Positions 43,374 to 54,600 of a stretch of DNA of 64,000 bases are shown in pieces. The notes under the pieces are model-generated. The model had not been told where the DNA came from. It did no database searches and worked only from the letters and a program-made list of their open reading frames with translations. How positions within the stretch are numbered: the stretch's first letter is position 1; each line of letters opens with the position of its first letter. The position numbers and the translations under genes were made by a program. This DNA is from an uncultured Lachnospiraceae bacterium (GTDB taxonomy: Bacteria > Bacillota > Clostridia > Lachnospirales > Lachnospiraceae): contig CANQNE010000007.1 in NCBI GenBank assembly GCA_947625135.1, positions 1 through 64,000 on the forward strand, written 5' to 3'.

Positions 43374-46300
43374 ATGGAACCGAAACAGTTTTTGGAAGTG
43401 TTCCCAACTCTTTCATTGGAAGCATCAGTAAGACAACTCCTGGATCATGTGAAGGTGACGAGAATCGTCTCCGATCATGTCGGGAGTTCTCTTCGTATAT
43501 ATATAGAAAGCAGCGTTCTGCTGTCCCGGCAGCAGGTGCAGGGACTCCGGAAGGCGATAAAGGAGCAGCTCTTTCGGAAAAAACCTGTAGAGATACAGCT
43601 TGTGGAGCGGTTCCGGCTGCAGGAGCAGTACAGTCTGCCCCGGCTGTGGGAGGCTTACGGGGACAGCGTGCTGGCCGAATTGCGTGAAGAAAACCGGCTG
43701 GAAAGCCAGATGCTGGAGGCGGGACAGATCACGGTCACCGAGGCGGGGGAGTTTCTCCTTTCTCTTGAGGACGGCCGGCTGTTCCGGCGCGCGGAAAAAG
43801 AGCTGCGGGAGCATCTGACGGCGATCTTTACAGAGCGCTGCGCGGTGTATGCAAAGGTGAAGATCCAGTATCATACCGCGAAGAAAGAAAAAGAAGAGCC
43901 CCGGGAGGGGTATGAGGAAGAAGCACGGGTGATCCGGGAGCAGCTGGCGCCCATGGAAAAGACCGGAAGGGCCGGAAAAGAGGCGACACCGCCCAAAGAA
44001 AAAAAACAGAGCAGGCCCGCATACGGGCAGAGATTGAAAAAGACGCCGGATCTGCTCTGGGGCAGACAATTCGACGGAGATCCGGTGCCCATCAATACCG
44101 TTACGGAAGAAATGGGAGAAGTGATCGTACAGGGGAAGGTCATTTCCTTAGACAAGCGTCCCATTCAGAACGGGGAAAAGCTGCTGGTACTCTTTTATCT
44201 CACAGATTTTACGGATACCATCGGCGTGAAACAGTTTTTAAAGCCGGAGCAGTGGGCGCCCCTTTCCGAGGAAATCGTGCCGGGGGCGTTTTTAAAAGTG
44301 CGGGGACTGACCGCCATGGATTCCTTCGACCATGAGATCAACATTGCTTCGGGAGTCAGCATCAGGAAGATCCCCGATTTTACGGAGCGCCGCAGGGACA
44401 ATGCGCCGGAGAAGCGGGTAGAGCTTCACTGTCATACGAAAATGAGCGATATGGACGGCGTGACCTCCGTTACCGATCTGATCAAACGGGCGGTCTCCTG
44501 GGGGCATCCTGCCCTTGCCATCACCGATCACGGTGTAGTTCAGGCATTTCCGGAGGCGTTTCATACCATGCAGAAGCTGAAGCCGGAGAATTTTAAACTG
44601 ATCTACGGGGTGGAAGGGTATCTGGCGGACGATCTGAAGCCTGTGATACAGGATGAAAAAGGACAGCCGCTGGATACGGATTATGTGGTGTTCGATCTGG
44701 AGACCACGGGCCTTCATTCGGATCAGGATGAGATCATAGAGATTGGCGCCGTGAAAGTGCAGAATGGTGCGGTTACAGACCGTTTTTCTACTTTTGTAAA
44801 TCCCGGCAAGCCCATCTCCTACCGGATCGAGGAGCTGACGGGCATCAATGACGCCATGGTGGCGGACGCGCCGTCTGTGGCGGAGGCGCTGCCAAAGTTT
44901 CTGGACTTTTGTGAGGGCTGTGTGCTTGCGGCTCACAACGGGGAATTTGACATGGGCTTCCTGGATGAAAAAGCCGGAAAGCTGGGCATGGAGCTGGATT
45001 TTTCAGGGCTGGACACACTGGCGCTGGCCAGAGTGCTTTTGCCGGAGCTGCGGGGCTATAAGCTGGATCAGCTGGCCAGGGCGCTGGGCGTGCCCCTCTA
45101 TCATCACCACCGGGCGGTGGACGACGCCGAATGTACGGCGCTGATCTTCATTAAATTTCTGGAAATGCTGAAAGGACAGGGAAAGAAAACCCTTGCGGAA
45201 GTAAATGAGATGAGCAGACGGAGCCTTTCGGCAGTGAAAAAAATGCCCACCAATCACGTGATCATACTTGCGCAAAATGAAACGGGGCGGGTGAATCTGT
45301 ACCGGCTGATCTCCGCTTCCCATCTGGAGTATTATAACCGGCGGCCGCGGATTCCAAAGAGCCTGCTTCAGAAGCATCGGGAGGGACTGATCGTGGGTTC
45401 CGCCTGTGAAGCCGGGGAGCTGTTTCAGGCGGTGCTGCACAACAGGAAGCGTCAGGCACTCAAACGGATCGTGGACTTTTACGATTATCTGGAAATCCAG
45501 CCCATCGGCAACAATGCCTTTATGATGCGGGACGAAAAATCCGGCGTAAAGACAGAGGAGGATCTGCGGAATCTGAACCGGCAGATCGTGGCGCTGGGAG
45601 AGCGGTACAATAAACCGGTGGTGGCTACCTGCGACGTGCATTTCATGGACCCGGAGGACGAGGTGTACCGGCGGATCATCATGGCGGGCAAGGGCTTTGC
45701 CGATGCGGACATGCAGGCGCCGCTGTATTTGAGGACAACGGAGGAAATGCTGGCGGAGTTTGCCTATCTGGGAGAGGAAAAGGCAAGAGAGATCGTCATT
45801 GAAAATCCGGTGCGCATCGCCGACAGCATTGATCAGATCGAGCCGGTGAGACCGGACAAGTGTCCGCCGGTGATTCCCGGCGCAGAGGAAGATCTCCGGA
45901 ATATGTGTTATGAAAAAGCCCGCTTTATGTACGGAGATCCCCTGCCGCCCATTGTATCGGAGCGGCTGGAAAAGGAATTACATTCCATTATCAGCAACGG
46001 CTATGCGGTGATGTATATCATTGCCCAGCGCCTTGTGCAGAAATCGAATCAGGACGGTTATCTGGTGGGCTCGAGAGGTTCTGTGGGCTCCTCCATCGTG
46101 GCAACCATGTCGGGGATCACGGAAGTAAATCCCCTGCCGCCCCACTATTATTGTAAACATTGTCACTACAGTGATTTCGACTCGGAGGAGGTAAAAAAGC
46201 ATGCCGGGGGCGCGGGATGCGATATGCCGGACAGGGATTGCCCTGTCTGCGGGAATCCCCTGACAAAAGACGGCTTTGACATCCCGTTTGAGACGTTTCT

Positions 46301-47753
46301 GGGATTTTACGGAGATAAGGAGCCGGATATTGACCTGAACTTTTCCGGGGAATATCAGAGCAACGCCCATGACTATACGGAGGTGATCTTCGGCAAAGGA
46401 CAGACCTTCCGCGCGGGAACCATCGGCACGCTGGCAAGCAAGACGGCTTATGGGTACGTGATGAAATATTACGAAGAACGAGGAATCCATAAGCGCAAGT
46501 GTGAGGCGGAACGTCTCGCGGCGGGACTGGAGGGGATCCGCCGTACCACGGGACAGCATCCCGGCGGCATCATCGTACTGCCTAAGGGGGAGGAGATCCA
46601 TTCCTTCACCCCGGTGCAGCACCCTGCAAACGACGTGAATTCTCCTACGATCACCACCCATTTTGATTACCATTCCATCGATCACAACCTGCTGAAGCTG
46701 GACATTCTTGGTCATGATGATCCTACCATGGTAAGGAGGCTGCAGGATCTCACCGGCGTGGATCCGGTCACGATCCCGCTGGACAATCCCCAGGTGATCA
46801 GCCTTTTCCGGGGAACGGAGGCGCTGGGCATCACGCCGGAGGACATCGGCGGCTGCCAGACAGGAACGTTGGGTATTCCGGAATTCGGAACGGATTTTGT
46901 GATCAAGATGCTGCTGGATACCATGCCGGAGAATTATTCGGATCTGGTATGTATCTCCGGATTTTCCCACGGCACCGACGTGTGGCTGAACAACGCCCAG
47001 ACGCTGATCAAGGAGGGCAAAGCGACGGTATCTACCGCGATCAGCACCCGTGACGACATCATGCTCTACCTGATCCGCAAAGGGCTGGAGCCGGGCACTG
47101 CCTTTACCATTATGGAATCCGTCCGGAAGGGAAAGGGCCTGACCGAGGAGTGGGAGCATGAGATGACCGCCCATGATGTGCCGGACTGGTATATCGATTC
47201 CTGCAAAAAGATCCAGTATATGTTCCCCAAGGCCCATGCGGTGGCCTATGTGATGATGGCATGCCGGGTGGGATACTATAAAGTGTTTTATCCGCTTGCT
47301 TATTACGCCGCTTTTTTCAGCATCCGCGCCACAGCCTTCAACTATGAGCTGATGTGCATGGGACGGGAAAGGCTGGAGCATTATATCCGGCTATACCAGA
47401 CGAAGGAGGAAAAGCTGTCCCAGAAGGAGGAGGATACCCTGCGGGATATGAAGAGCGTACGGGAAATGTATGCCAGAGGCTTTGAATTTATGCCCATCGA
47501 TCTGTATCGGGCCAAAGCCATGGATTTCCAGATCATAGACGGAAAGCTGATGCCTTCCTTTAACGCCATTGACGGACTGGGAGAAAAGGCCGCTGTTGCC
47601 ATTGTGGAGGAGGCGGCGAAAGGGCCGTTTTTGTCCAAAAACGACTTCCGGCGCCGGTGCAAGATCAGCCAGACCGCCATCGATCTGATGAGCCGGCTTG
47701 GTATTCTGAGCGGGCTGCCGGAAAGCGACCAGTTGTCACTATTTGATATATGA
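43374..47753 (+). CDS. polC: DNA polymerase III alpha subunit, PolC type
   Basis: PolC is the main replicative polymerase of low-GC gram-positives, with built-in proofreading. The 1459-residue protein has an N-terminal domain (1-230), an OB fold (about 240-340), a PHP domain (ELHCHTKMSDMDG near 350; ITDHG) interrupted by a DEDD exonuclease (FDLETTGLHSDQDEIIEIGA near 440). A Cys-rich zinc module (CKHC...CPVCG, near 925-965) precedes the palm (EPDIDLNFSGEYQ near 984; FRAGTIGTLASKTAYG). The end has the PolC-type tail with SQTAIDLMSRLGILSGLPESDQ. ATG 43374 follows AAGGAGAGATAT. Confidence 0.99.
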   Translation: MEPKQFLEVFPTLSLEASVRQLLDHVKVTRIVSDHVGSSLRIYIESSVLLSRQQVQGLRKAIKEQLFRKKPVEIQLVERFRLQEQYSLPRLWEAYGDSVLAELREENRLESQMLEAGQITVTEAGEFLLSLEDGRLFRRAEKELREHLTAIFTERCAVYAKVKIQYHTAKKEKEEPREGYEEEARVIREQLAPMEKTGRAGKEATPPKEKKQSRPAYGQRLKKTPDLLWGRQFDGDPVPINTVTEEMGEVIVQGKVISLDKRPIQNGEKLLVLFYLTDFTDTIGVKQFLKPEQWAPLSEEIVPGAFLKVRGLTAMDSFDHEINIASGVSIRKIPDFTERRRDNAPEKRVELHCHTKMSDMDGVTSVTDLIKRAVSWGHPALAITDHGVVQAFPEAFHTMQKLKPENFKLIYGVEGYLADDLKPVIQDEKGQPLDTDYVVFDLETTGLHSDQDEIIEIGAVKVQNGAVTDRFSTFVNPGKPISYRIEELTGINDAMVADAPSVAEALPKFLDFCEGCVLAAHNGEFDMGFLDEKAGKLGMELDFSGLDTLALARVLLPELRGYKLDQLARALGVPLYHHHRAVDDAECTALIFIKFLEMLKGQGKKTLAEVNEMSRRSLSAVKKMPTNHVIILAQNETGRVNLYRLISASHLEYYNRRPRIPKSLLQKHREGLIVGSACEAGELFQAVLHNRKRQALKRIVDFYDYLEIQPIGNNAFMMRDEKSGVKTEEDLRNLNRQIVALGERYNKPVVATCDVHFMDPEDEVYRRIIMAGKGFADADMQAPLYLRTTEEMLAEFAYLGEEKAREIVIENPVRIADSIDQIEPVRPDKCPPVIPGAEEDLRNMCYEKARFMYGDPLPPIVSERLEKELHSIISNGYAVMYIIAQRLVQKSNQDGYLVGSRGSVGSSIVATMSGITEVNPLPPHYYCKHCHYSDFDSEEVKKHAGGAGCDMPDRDCPVCGNPLTKDGFDIPFETFLGFYGDKEPDIDLNFSGEYQSNAHDYTEVIFGKGQTFRAGTIGTLASKTAYGYVMKYYEERGIHKRKCEAERLAAGLEGIRRTTGQHPGGIIVLPKGEEIHSFTPVQHPANDVNSPTITTHFDYHSIDHNLLKLDILGHDDPTMVRRLQDLTGVDPVTIPLDNPQVISLFRGTEALGITPEDIGGCQTGTLGIPEFGTDFVIKMLLDTMPENYSDLVCISGFSHGTDVWLNNAQTLIKEGKATVSTAISTRDDIMLYLIRKGLEPGTAFTIMESVRKGKGLTEEWEHEMTAHDVPDWYIDSCKKIQYMFPKAHAVAYVMMACRVGYYKVFYPLAYYAAFFSIRATAFNYELMCMGRERLEHYIRLYQTKEEKLSQKEEDTLRDMKSVREMYARGFEFMPIDLYRAKAMDFQIIDGKLMPSFNAIDGLGEKAAVAIVEEAAKGPFLSKNDFRRRCKISQTAIDLMSRLGILSGLPESDQLSLFDI

Positions 47754-47796
47754 AAAGTCTCGTTTTATGAAATATGCACAAAATATCAAAAGGCGC

Positions 47797-47825
47797 TTGC
47801 AATTCAGTCTGGTTTTTAGTAAACT
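47797..47825 (+). promoter_or_regulatory. Promoter of the LamG-like surface protein gene
   Basis: TTGCAA (47797-47802), 17 bp and TAAACT (47820-47825), about 47 bp before the start codon. Confidence 0.6.
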
Positions 47826-47872
47826 AAGGTTGATGTATTATAGCCATCATTTCAGAAAGGAAGGGAATGAAA

Positions 47873-50800
47873 ATGAAAAGATTTCATTTTGGGACTGCAA
47901 GGCGCAGTGTTTTCAGGACAGTTCTCTGTGCGGCTCTGGCACTTGCGATGGTAGTACCCGCAAATGTATTTCAGCTTCCCGTGATCGCATCTGAAGAGAC
48001 AGTTGCGGAGGCGGCAGATGTGCCCGATCCGATCATGACTGTCGATTTTGATAAAGGTATTGCGGGCGAGGCTGCAAAGAATGGCGCAGAAGTAAAGAAA
48101 TACGACGGCATTCTGCAGTTTGAGGAGCTGAAAGATGAAAAAGGCAATTATTTGACAAATGCGGATGGAACATATAGATATGAGCTGGTAACGGATGAAC
48201 CGTTCATCGAGAACAGCGCATATAAATATGGCGATGACGGCAATCAGCCTACTACATACTGGGATCCGCAGTACGGCAGCGTGCTGATGCTGGATCACAC
48301 GAAGAAATACAGAACCGATTTCATCAAGACCAAATCCGATGAGCTGGATGGGGAGCATCCTGTATATACCGGCGGATTTGACGCGGAAGGCAACGCAACA
48401 GGTACGGTTGATCCCAACTCGGTCCTGATGAAGAAGACCAACACCCACAGCGCGTTGATCATCAACAACCCCTTCAAGGGAATGGACTTCTCTGAGCCCA
48501 ATCAGGAGACCACTGATTACGGACGTCCGATCTGGACAAAGGGTATCACGATCGGTTACTGGGTAAAGGCAGCTGTGTATGAACTGTCTGATGAGCAGAA
48601 GGGCGACGCGGTTCAGAAGAACGACTCCATTCTGTTTACGTTCCAGAACGATTCTGAGGAAGAGGTTTACAATGTAAACGACCTGATGAAGTATGAGGCA
48701 TGTATGGGTTATGACGCCACCGTGACAAACGGGGAAGAGAGCTATACAGGACCTTATTCAGGGGATACCTATACTGCGGATATGTATGATCTGGGTGATC
48801 GCACCACAGTTACCGATCCCAAGAGCGGCAAGAGCTACTCTGTGGCCAGCAATTACGGCGTGCTGGTACGCTTCAACAAGGATTTTGAAGGCAGCTCAGC
48901 CCAGAAGGTATACTTCTTAGATCCTAAGAAGAGCTCAGGTGAAGCTGTGAAGTTTGACGACGCCGACGGCAATACCGTGCGTCTGTTCGATCTGGAGTAT
49001 CAGCTCTATGACAGCTATCATACAATGGACATGGATCAGGGCAGTCTGATCAAGCGAGGCAAGCTCAATGGTTCTCTTTCTATCGCAGCGTCCAACTCCT
49101 TTGCGTTTAAGGAGGACGACTGGCGTTCAGAGGCCCAATATGACGAAGGCAGCACCACGCCTCGTTATGTAGCGGTGGAAGGTCCCACACAGGACAATCC
49201 CAACGCAGATGAGTACGGCGAGATCACACAGTTCAGACATTACAATATGTTCGCTTTCCAGGGCGACGGCAGCGTTCTCTGGACAGAGACGGACGCAAAC
49301 GGTCAGGAAGTGACGCAGTGGCATTATGTAACCTGCGTGATCAAAAATGACTGGGTAGACTTTTATGTAGACGGCGAGAAGATGTATGAGGATGACTGGT
49401 ACTATTCGCCGACAAACGGTATTTCTTTCAATCCTCAGTGCGCAGGCAAATACTTTAACGGCGGCTGGGGCATCGGAGATGATTTCTATTATCTGGATGG
49501 CAATATTTCCGAGTGGAGCGCAGACGGTACCGCGAAGGAATCCCCTGCAAACAAGGTAGCCCGCAGCATGCTTGACTGGATTGCAGACGACGAAACCGTT
49601 CTGATGATCGGCGGACAGGGTTCTGCGTCTGAAGGTCTGGACGGACAGGATATCGGCAATGCAGACGGCACCCTGATCGACGATGTGACCTTCTATGATG
49701 TTCCTCTTAGCGAGGATCAGGCGATTGCCCTGTATGAGCAGGCTTCCGCGGACAGAGAAGAAAAGGCTGCGGCAAAGCCCACTCAGCTGGCAAAATATGA
49801 TTTTACAAGTGATACAAACCATAAAATGCCCGCAAACATGCAGGCGGCGTCTACAAACAAGGATTCCGTGACAGCTCCTGAGGTTGTCAATGATTCCAAG
49901 CGCGGTCACGTGCTGAAGGTTTATCCCGGTTCCGCATCCTCTACCGCGGGCGTGGAATTTACCAATCCCTTCGCAGGGCAGGATCTCACCGGCGCTACTG
50001 TTTCCTATTGGTATAAGGGCGTAGCGGAGAAGAACGGCAGACTGAAGTCTTCCATCAATCTCAGCTTTGTGGATGAACCCAAGATACTGGAGCACAACAA
50101 GATCCAGGATGCCCAGAAGGAGACAAAGTCACGTACCGGTCTCTATACGGAGACATCCCTGAATGCTACCTTTATGGCAGGCTATGATACGCAGGTATAC
50201 GGTTCCCTGAAGAACCAGTATATGGCTTCCACCAAGATGGGCGTGTTTGATGTAAAAGGAAAGCCCGGATATATGGAAGAATCCGAGGCGGCTACCACGG
50301 AATGGAATGAGCGTACCCAGTCCTTCCTTGGCACATGGCATTTTGTTACTATGGTTGTGAACAACAGCGGCATTACCATGTATTATGACGGCAAGCAGCT
50401 GCCCAACCGGATCATTGATAACCAGAAGATGCCGTCCTTCTACGGACCTCGTTTCTTCGACGGTTATTATCAGCGTGTAAACGATGGCTTTGCTCCATAT
50501 AAGCTGTCTTCCAACAATCAGGGCGCAACGCCGCTGATGACCTTCCTGACACAGGCAGATACAAAGGCTTCCATCGGTGTTGCTTATGCGCTGGGCGTAC
50601 AGAGCTTCCAGAGTACCAGCCAGGGTTACTATGACAATATTACCTACTATGCAGGCGATATGAATGCAGAGCAGGTAAAAGAGCTGTACGATGCAGAGCT
50701 GGAAGAGTCCAAGACTTTAGGGCCGGTTGAAGGCGAAGAAATTGAACCTGACGTCGTTAATCCTACTGAATCCGAAGATCCCAACCCGAAGCCTACGGAA

Positions 50801-51427
50801 GAAATAGTGACTCCCAGTGAAGATCCTGAGGGCAATCTGGTTGCAGAAGCAAATGGCGTTAAGGTAAAAGCTCCCAAGGGTTCCATTCCTGAGGACGCGC
50901 AGCTGGTAGTAGCCATTCTTGGCGAGACGGAGGATGCAGATATCTACAAGAATGCAGATTCCGTACTGGCAGGCATCAACGGGCTTCAGGTGAAGAACAG
51001 AGTGCTTTACAACATCTACTTTACCAGCGGCGGACAAGTGGTACAGCCCACTGCAGAGGTAGAGGTTTCCATTACACCGCCCAGCGGTTACAGCCCGGAT
51101 AAGGTCAGTGTGGTGAGTGTGGACGGCAAGAGTCTGCTGAACACTTCTGTATCCGGCGGAGCGGTCGTATTCAAGACCCAGCAGCTTGGCGTATTTGCAC
51201 TGGTACAGGTACCTGATGGTGTAACACCTCCTGGAAATCAGGGTGGTTCTCCTATCAACGGTACGACTACCGGCGGCAACAATTCCAATACGAAGACACC
51301 TTCTGCAAGCGGCAATGTAAACGCAAGCAAGACAGGTGATGTGACAGACATTTTGCTTCCTGTTATGCTGTTGGCAGCAGCCGCAGGCGCGATGATCCTT
51401 GTTCGCAGGAAACGCGTTGAGGAATAA
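47873..51427 (+). CDS. Large cell-surface protein with LamG/concanavalin-like domains
   Basis: The 1184-residue protein has a signal peptide (RTVLCAALALAMVVPANVF, cleavage near residue 38). Two beta-sandwich regions resemble LamG/concanavalin A-like lectin domains (about 40-600 and 640-950); each has the Gly-Tyr-Trp-Val or Ser-Tyr-Trp-Tyr strand, WHYVTCVIKNDWVDFYVDG or WHFVTMVVNNSGITMYYDG, and a closing turn with YAGDMNAEQVKELYDAE. A ZU5-like domain follows (ANGVKVKAPKGSIPEDAQ), then a Gly/Asn/Thr linker, NASKTGD, a hydrophobic helix and RRKR. That tail looks like a sortase-type sorting signal, with KTGD in place of LPXTG. ATG 47873 is seven bases after GGAAGGG; ATG 47867 is possible. Carbohydrate binding is inferred. 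Confidence 0.85.
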   Translation: MKRFHFGTARRSVFRTVLCAALALAMVVPANVFQLPVIASEETVAEAADVPDPIMTVDFDKGIAGEAAKNGAEVKKYDGILQFEELKDEKGNYLTNADGTYRYELVTDEPFIENSAYKYGDDGNQPTTYWDPQYGSVLMLDHTKKYRTDFIKTKSDELDGEHPVYTGGFDAEGNATGTVDPNSVLMKKTNTHSALIINNPFKGMDFSEPNQETTDYGRPIWTKGITIGYWVKAAVYELSDEQKGDAVQKNDSILFTFQNDSEEEVYNVNDLMKYEACMGYDATVTNGEESYTGPYSGDTYTADMYDLGDRTTVTDPKSGKSYSVASNYGVLVRFNKDFEGSSAQKVYFLDPKKSSGEAVKFDDADGNTVRLFDLEYQLYDSYHTMDMDQGSLIKRGKLNGSLSIAASNSFAFKEDDWRSEAQYDEGSTTPRYVAVEGPTQDNPNADEYGEITQFRHYNMFAFQGDGSVLWTETDANGQEVTQWHYVTCVIKNDWVDFYVDGEKMYEDDWYYSPTNGISFNPQCAGKYFNGGWGIGDDFYYLDGNISEWSADGTAKESPANKVARSMLDWIADDETVLMIGGQGSASEGLDGQDIGNADGTLIDDVTFYDVPLSEDQAIALYEQASADREEKAAAKPTQLAKYDFTSDTNHKMPANMQAASTNKDSVTAPEVVNDSKRGHVLKVYPGSASSTAGVEFTNPFAGQDLTGATVSYWYKGVAEKNGRLKSSINLSFVDEPKILEHNKIQDAQKETKSRTGLYTETSLNATFMAGYDTQVYGSLKNQYMASTKMGVFDVKGKPGYMEESEAATTEWNERTQSFLGTWHFVTMVVNNSGITMYYDGKQLPNRIIDNQKMPSFYGPRFFDGYYQRVNDGFAPYKLSSNNQGATPLMTFLTQADTKASIGVAYALGVQSFQSTSQGYYDNITYYAGDMNAEQVKELYDAELEESKTLGPVEGEEIEPDVVNPTESEDPNPKPTEEIVTPSEDPEGNLVAEANGVKVKAPKGSIPEDAQLVVAILGETEDADIYKNADSVLAGINGLQVKNRVLYNIYFTSGGQVVQPTAEVEVSITPPSGYSPDKVSVVSVDGKSLLNTSVSGGAVVFKTQQLGVFALVQVPDGVTPPGNQGGSPINGTTTGGNNSNTKTPSASGNVNASKTGDVTDILLPVMLLAAAAGAMILVRRKRVEE

Positions 51428-51465
51428 GCAGAAGAATATCTGGATCAAGAAGTTTAAAGAAAGAG

Positions 51466-51495
51466 GGAGCGTCCCCTATGGGGCGCTCCTTTTTT
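51466..51495 (+). terminator. Terminator after the LamG-like gene
   Basis: GGAGCG-T-CCCC and GGGGCGCTCC pair around a three-base loop and run into TTTTTT. A second copy of the right arm, GGGGACGCTCC at 51518-51528, could pair with the same left arm over 11 perfect bases. Confidence 0.85.
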
Positions 51496-51659
51496 GCGGG
51501 ATTGCCGCTGCTGCATGGGGGACGCTCCGGCAAGAGGTCCCTCCGGGAATAAGCGATCACTTTGTTCCCCGTATGACTTGTATTTGAGGAAGTGATATGT
51601 TAAAATTAAAAAAATGTGTTAAACTGAATATCATATAAAATATAGAAAGGATAAGCAGA

Positions 51660-54600
51660 ATGACTTTCTCAAATGTAGACAAAAAACGAGTGTCAAAGAA
51701 TCTCATCTATTTGCTTTTGGCGGCGCTGCTCCTGCGTTTGGCGGCAGGCGGGCTGTACAGAGGTTATGATCTGGATATGAACTGTTTTATGGGCTGGGCG
51801 GACAGGCTCTTTCAGGAGGGTATTCCTTCCTTTTACGCAGGACAGGGATTTAACGATTATCCCCCCGGATACATGTATATACTCTGGGTGCTGGGCGCGC
51901 TGAGAAGCCTGTTGAACCTGGATTATACGTCCGTGCTTTCCGTGGTGCTGACAAAGCTGCCGGCTATGATCTGCGACGTGGGCGCCGCGTATCTGATCTA
52001 TCTGCTGGCAAGAAACCGATTCAGCGAGAAGCATGGACTGATCTGCGCGGCGCTGTATGTGTTTAATCCTGCGGTGCTGATCAACTCTACCATCTGGGGA
52101 CAGGTGGACGCGGTAACTACCTTCTTTATGCTGCTTGTATGTTACTTCATACAGAACAAAAAGCTGCCCTTTGCTTATATTGCCTTTGCCCTTGGATTTT
52201 TAATGAAGCCTCAGATGGCTTTTATTTTCCCGGTGCTGGTGATGGGCATTATCGATCAGGTATTTTTAGAAGGCTTCCAAATGAGGAAGTTCCTGATCAA
52301 TCTGGGAACCGGACTTGCGTCGATTGCCGGTATGTTCCTTCTTGCCATGCCTTTTGGCATCTCTTATGTAATTCCCCAATATTTTGATACCGTGAATTCT
52401 TATCCCAAGGCTACGGTGAACGCTTACAATTTTTGGGCGATGCTGGGGCTGAACTGGCATGATCAGACGGAACGTTTTATGGGTCTGGCATGCAGCACGT
52501 GGGGAACCATTTTTATTATTCTGATTTTTGTCATGGCTTTTGTATTTTGGTTCAAAAGCAAGAAAAATTCCAGCAAATACCTTTTTATTTCCGGTTTTAT
52601 CATTGTCGGCATCTTTACCCTGTCGGTGCGTATGCACGAGCGGTATATGTTCTATGCGCTGGCGCTGTTTATGGGGTTATATGCGATGCGGCCGAGGAAG
52701 TCCTATCTGGCGGCCTATGTGGCGCTGAGTATCGTGCATCTGATCAATGTGGCTGATGTTCTCTTTTACTATGATGCGGCGAATTTTGACTGGGAGGATC
52801 CCCTGTCAAGAACGGTGGGATTCTTTATGGTTGCTACCTTTATCGGCATTGTATGGCTGGGATGCAGGTATTATATGAAGGAAGATCTGTCCCAGGTGAA
52901 GGAAGAAAAGCTGTCCAAGATTGCGGGACGGGTCGCAGGAGGCTTTGAAAAGAAGGCCTCCAAAGAAAAGAAATCTCCTATCCGTCCTTCTGAGAAGGCA
53001 GCGCCTATAACAAAGTGGGATGTATTGTTTATCATATTGATCTGTGTGGTGTTTGGTGCAATCACACTCCATGATCTGGGAGACAGGCAGGCTCCTGAGT
53101 CGGGCTGGGAGTCCCATACGCCCAATGAACAGATCCTGCTGGAATTTGATGATTCCGACACGATTGCGGAGATTCACTATTATCTGGGCAATTATCACAA
53201 GCCCAAATTCGATATTGCCACTTCCGCCGACGGAACGGATGAAAGCACATGGAATACCATCTATAAGGAGGAAGAGTTTGTTTCCGTATTCAAATGGCAG
53301 GAACTGAAACCAGGCTCGGTGATCACTGATCCCTATCTGCGTTTTACTTCCCTTTCCAATGATGCGGCAATCTGGGAGATGGTATTTCTTGATGAGAAGG
53401 GCAACCAGATTCTTCCGCTGAACGCGAATGAGTATCCGGAACTTTTTGATGAACAGGATCTTTTTCCCGAGCGCACCACAAATCTGAACAGCACTTATTT
53501 TGATGAGATTTATCATGCCCGTACGGCTTATGAGTATATCCACGGATTGTACAGTTATGAGAATACCCACCCGCCTCTGGGCAAGATCCTGATCTCGCTG
53601 GGTATACGGATCTTTGGCATGAATCCTTTTGGCTGGCGGATCATCGGCGCATTGTTCGGCATTGCCATGCTTCCTTTTATCTACCTGTTTGTGAAGCGGA
53701 TGTTCAAATACAGCTGGCTTGCCGTGGCGGTAACGCTGTTGTTTACCTTTGACTTTATGCACTTTGTGCAGACCCGTATTGCCACTATTGATGTATATAT
53801 TACTTTCTTTGTCATTCTGATGTATTATTTTATGTACCGCTATTCCAGAATGAGCTTTTACGATACGCCGCTCCAGAAGACTTTTGTACCTCTGGCTCTG
53901 TGCGGCGTCTCCATGGGACTGGGGATTGCCAGTAAATGGACGGGCGTTTATGCGGCGGCAGGGCTGGCGATCGTGTTCTTTACGGTCATTTACCGCCGGT
54001 ATAAGGAATATGTGTATGCCAAGGTACATTTAAAGGGAGAGACGGAAGGAATCTCCCATAAGGAGATCGTCCGGAAGTTCCCGATATACACAAGAAAGAC
54101 GATCCTGTTCTGTTGTATTGTATTTATTGTGATCCCGGTGTGCATTTATATTTTGTCCTATATTCCCTTTAACGACAATTCTGATGCAGGCCTGATCACC
54201 AGAATGGTCAATAACCAGAAAACCATGTTCAATTACCACAGTAAGCTGGTTTCCGAGCATGACTTCTCCTCCCGCTGGTATCAGTGGCCCATTATGACAA
54301 GGCCGATCTGGTATTACAGCGGTAAGGTCAGCGATACGGTGTCGGAAGGCATCAGCGCTTTTGGCAATCCCCTTGTGTGGTGGGCGGGGATTCCCGCATT
54401 TGTCTATATGATCTATCTTGCCATTGCAAAGAAAGATCGGCGGGCCCGTTTTCTGATTATCGGTTATCTTGCGCAGTATCTGCCATGGTTCTTTGTCAGC
54501 AGGACAACTTATATTTACCATTATTTCCCCAGTGTTCCTTTTGTCACACTGATGCTGGGATATGTGTTCTATCAGTTTGCCAAAGAGAAAAAGTCCCGCA

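Noticed and set aside
45978..47381. Minus-strand open frame of 467 codons inside polC
   Set aside because: Shadow frame of polC, without family motifs or a start signal.
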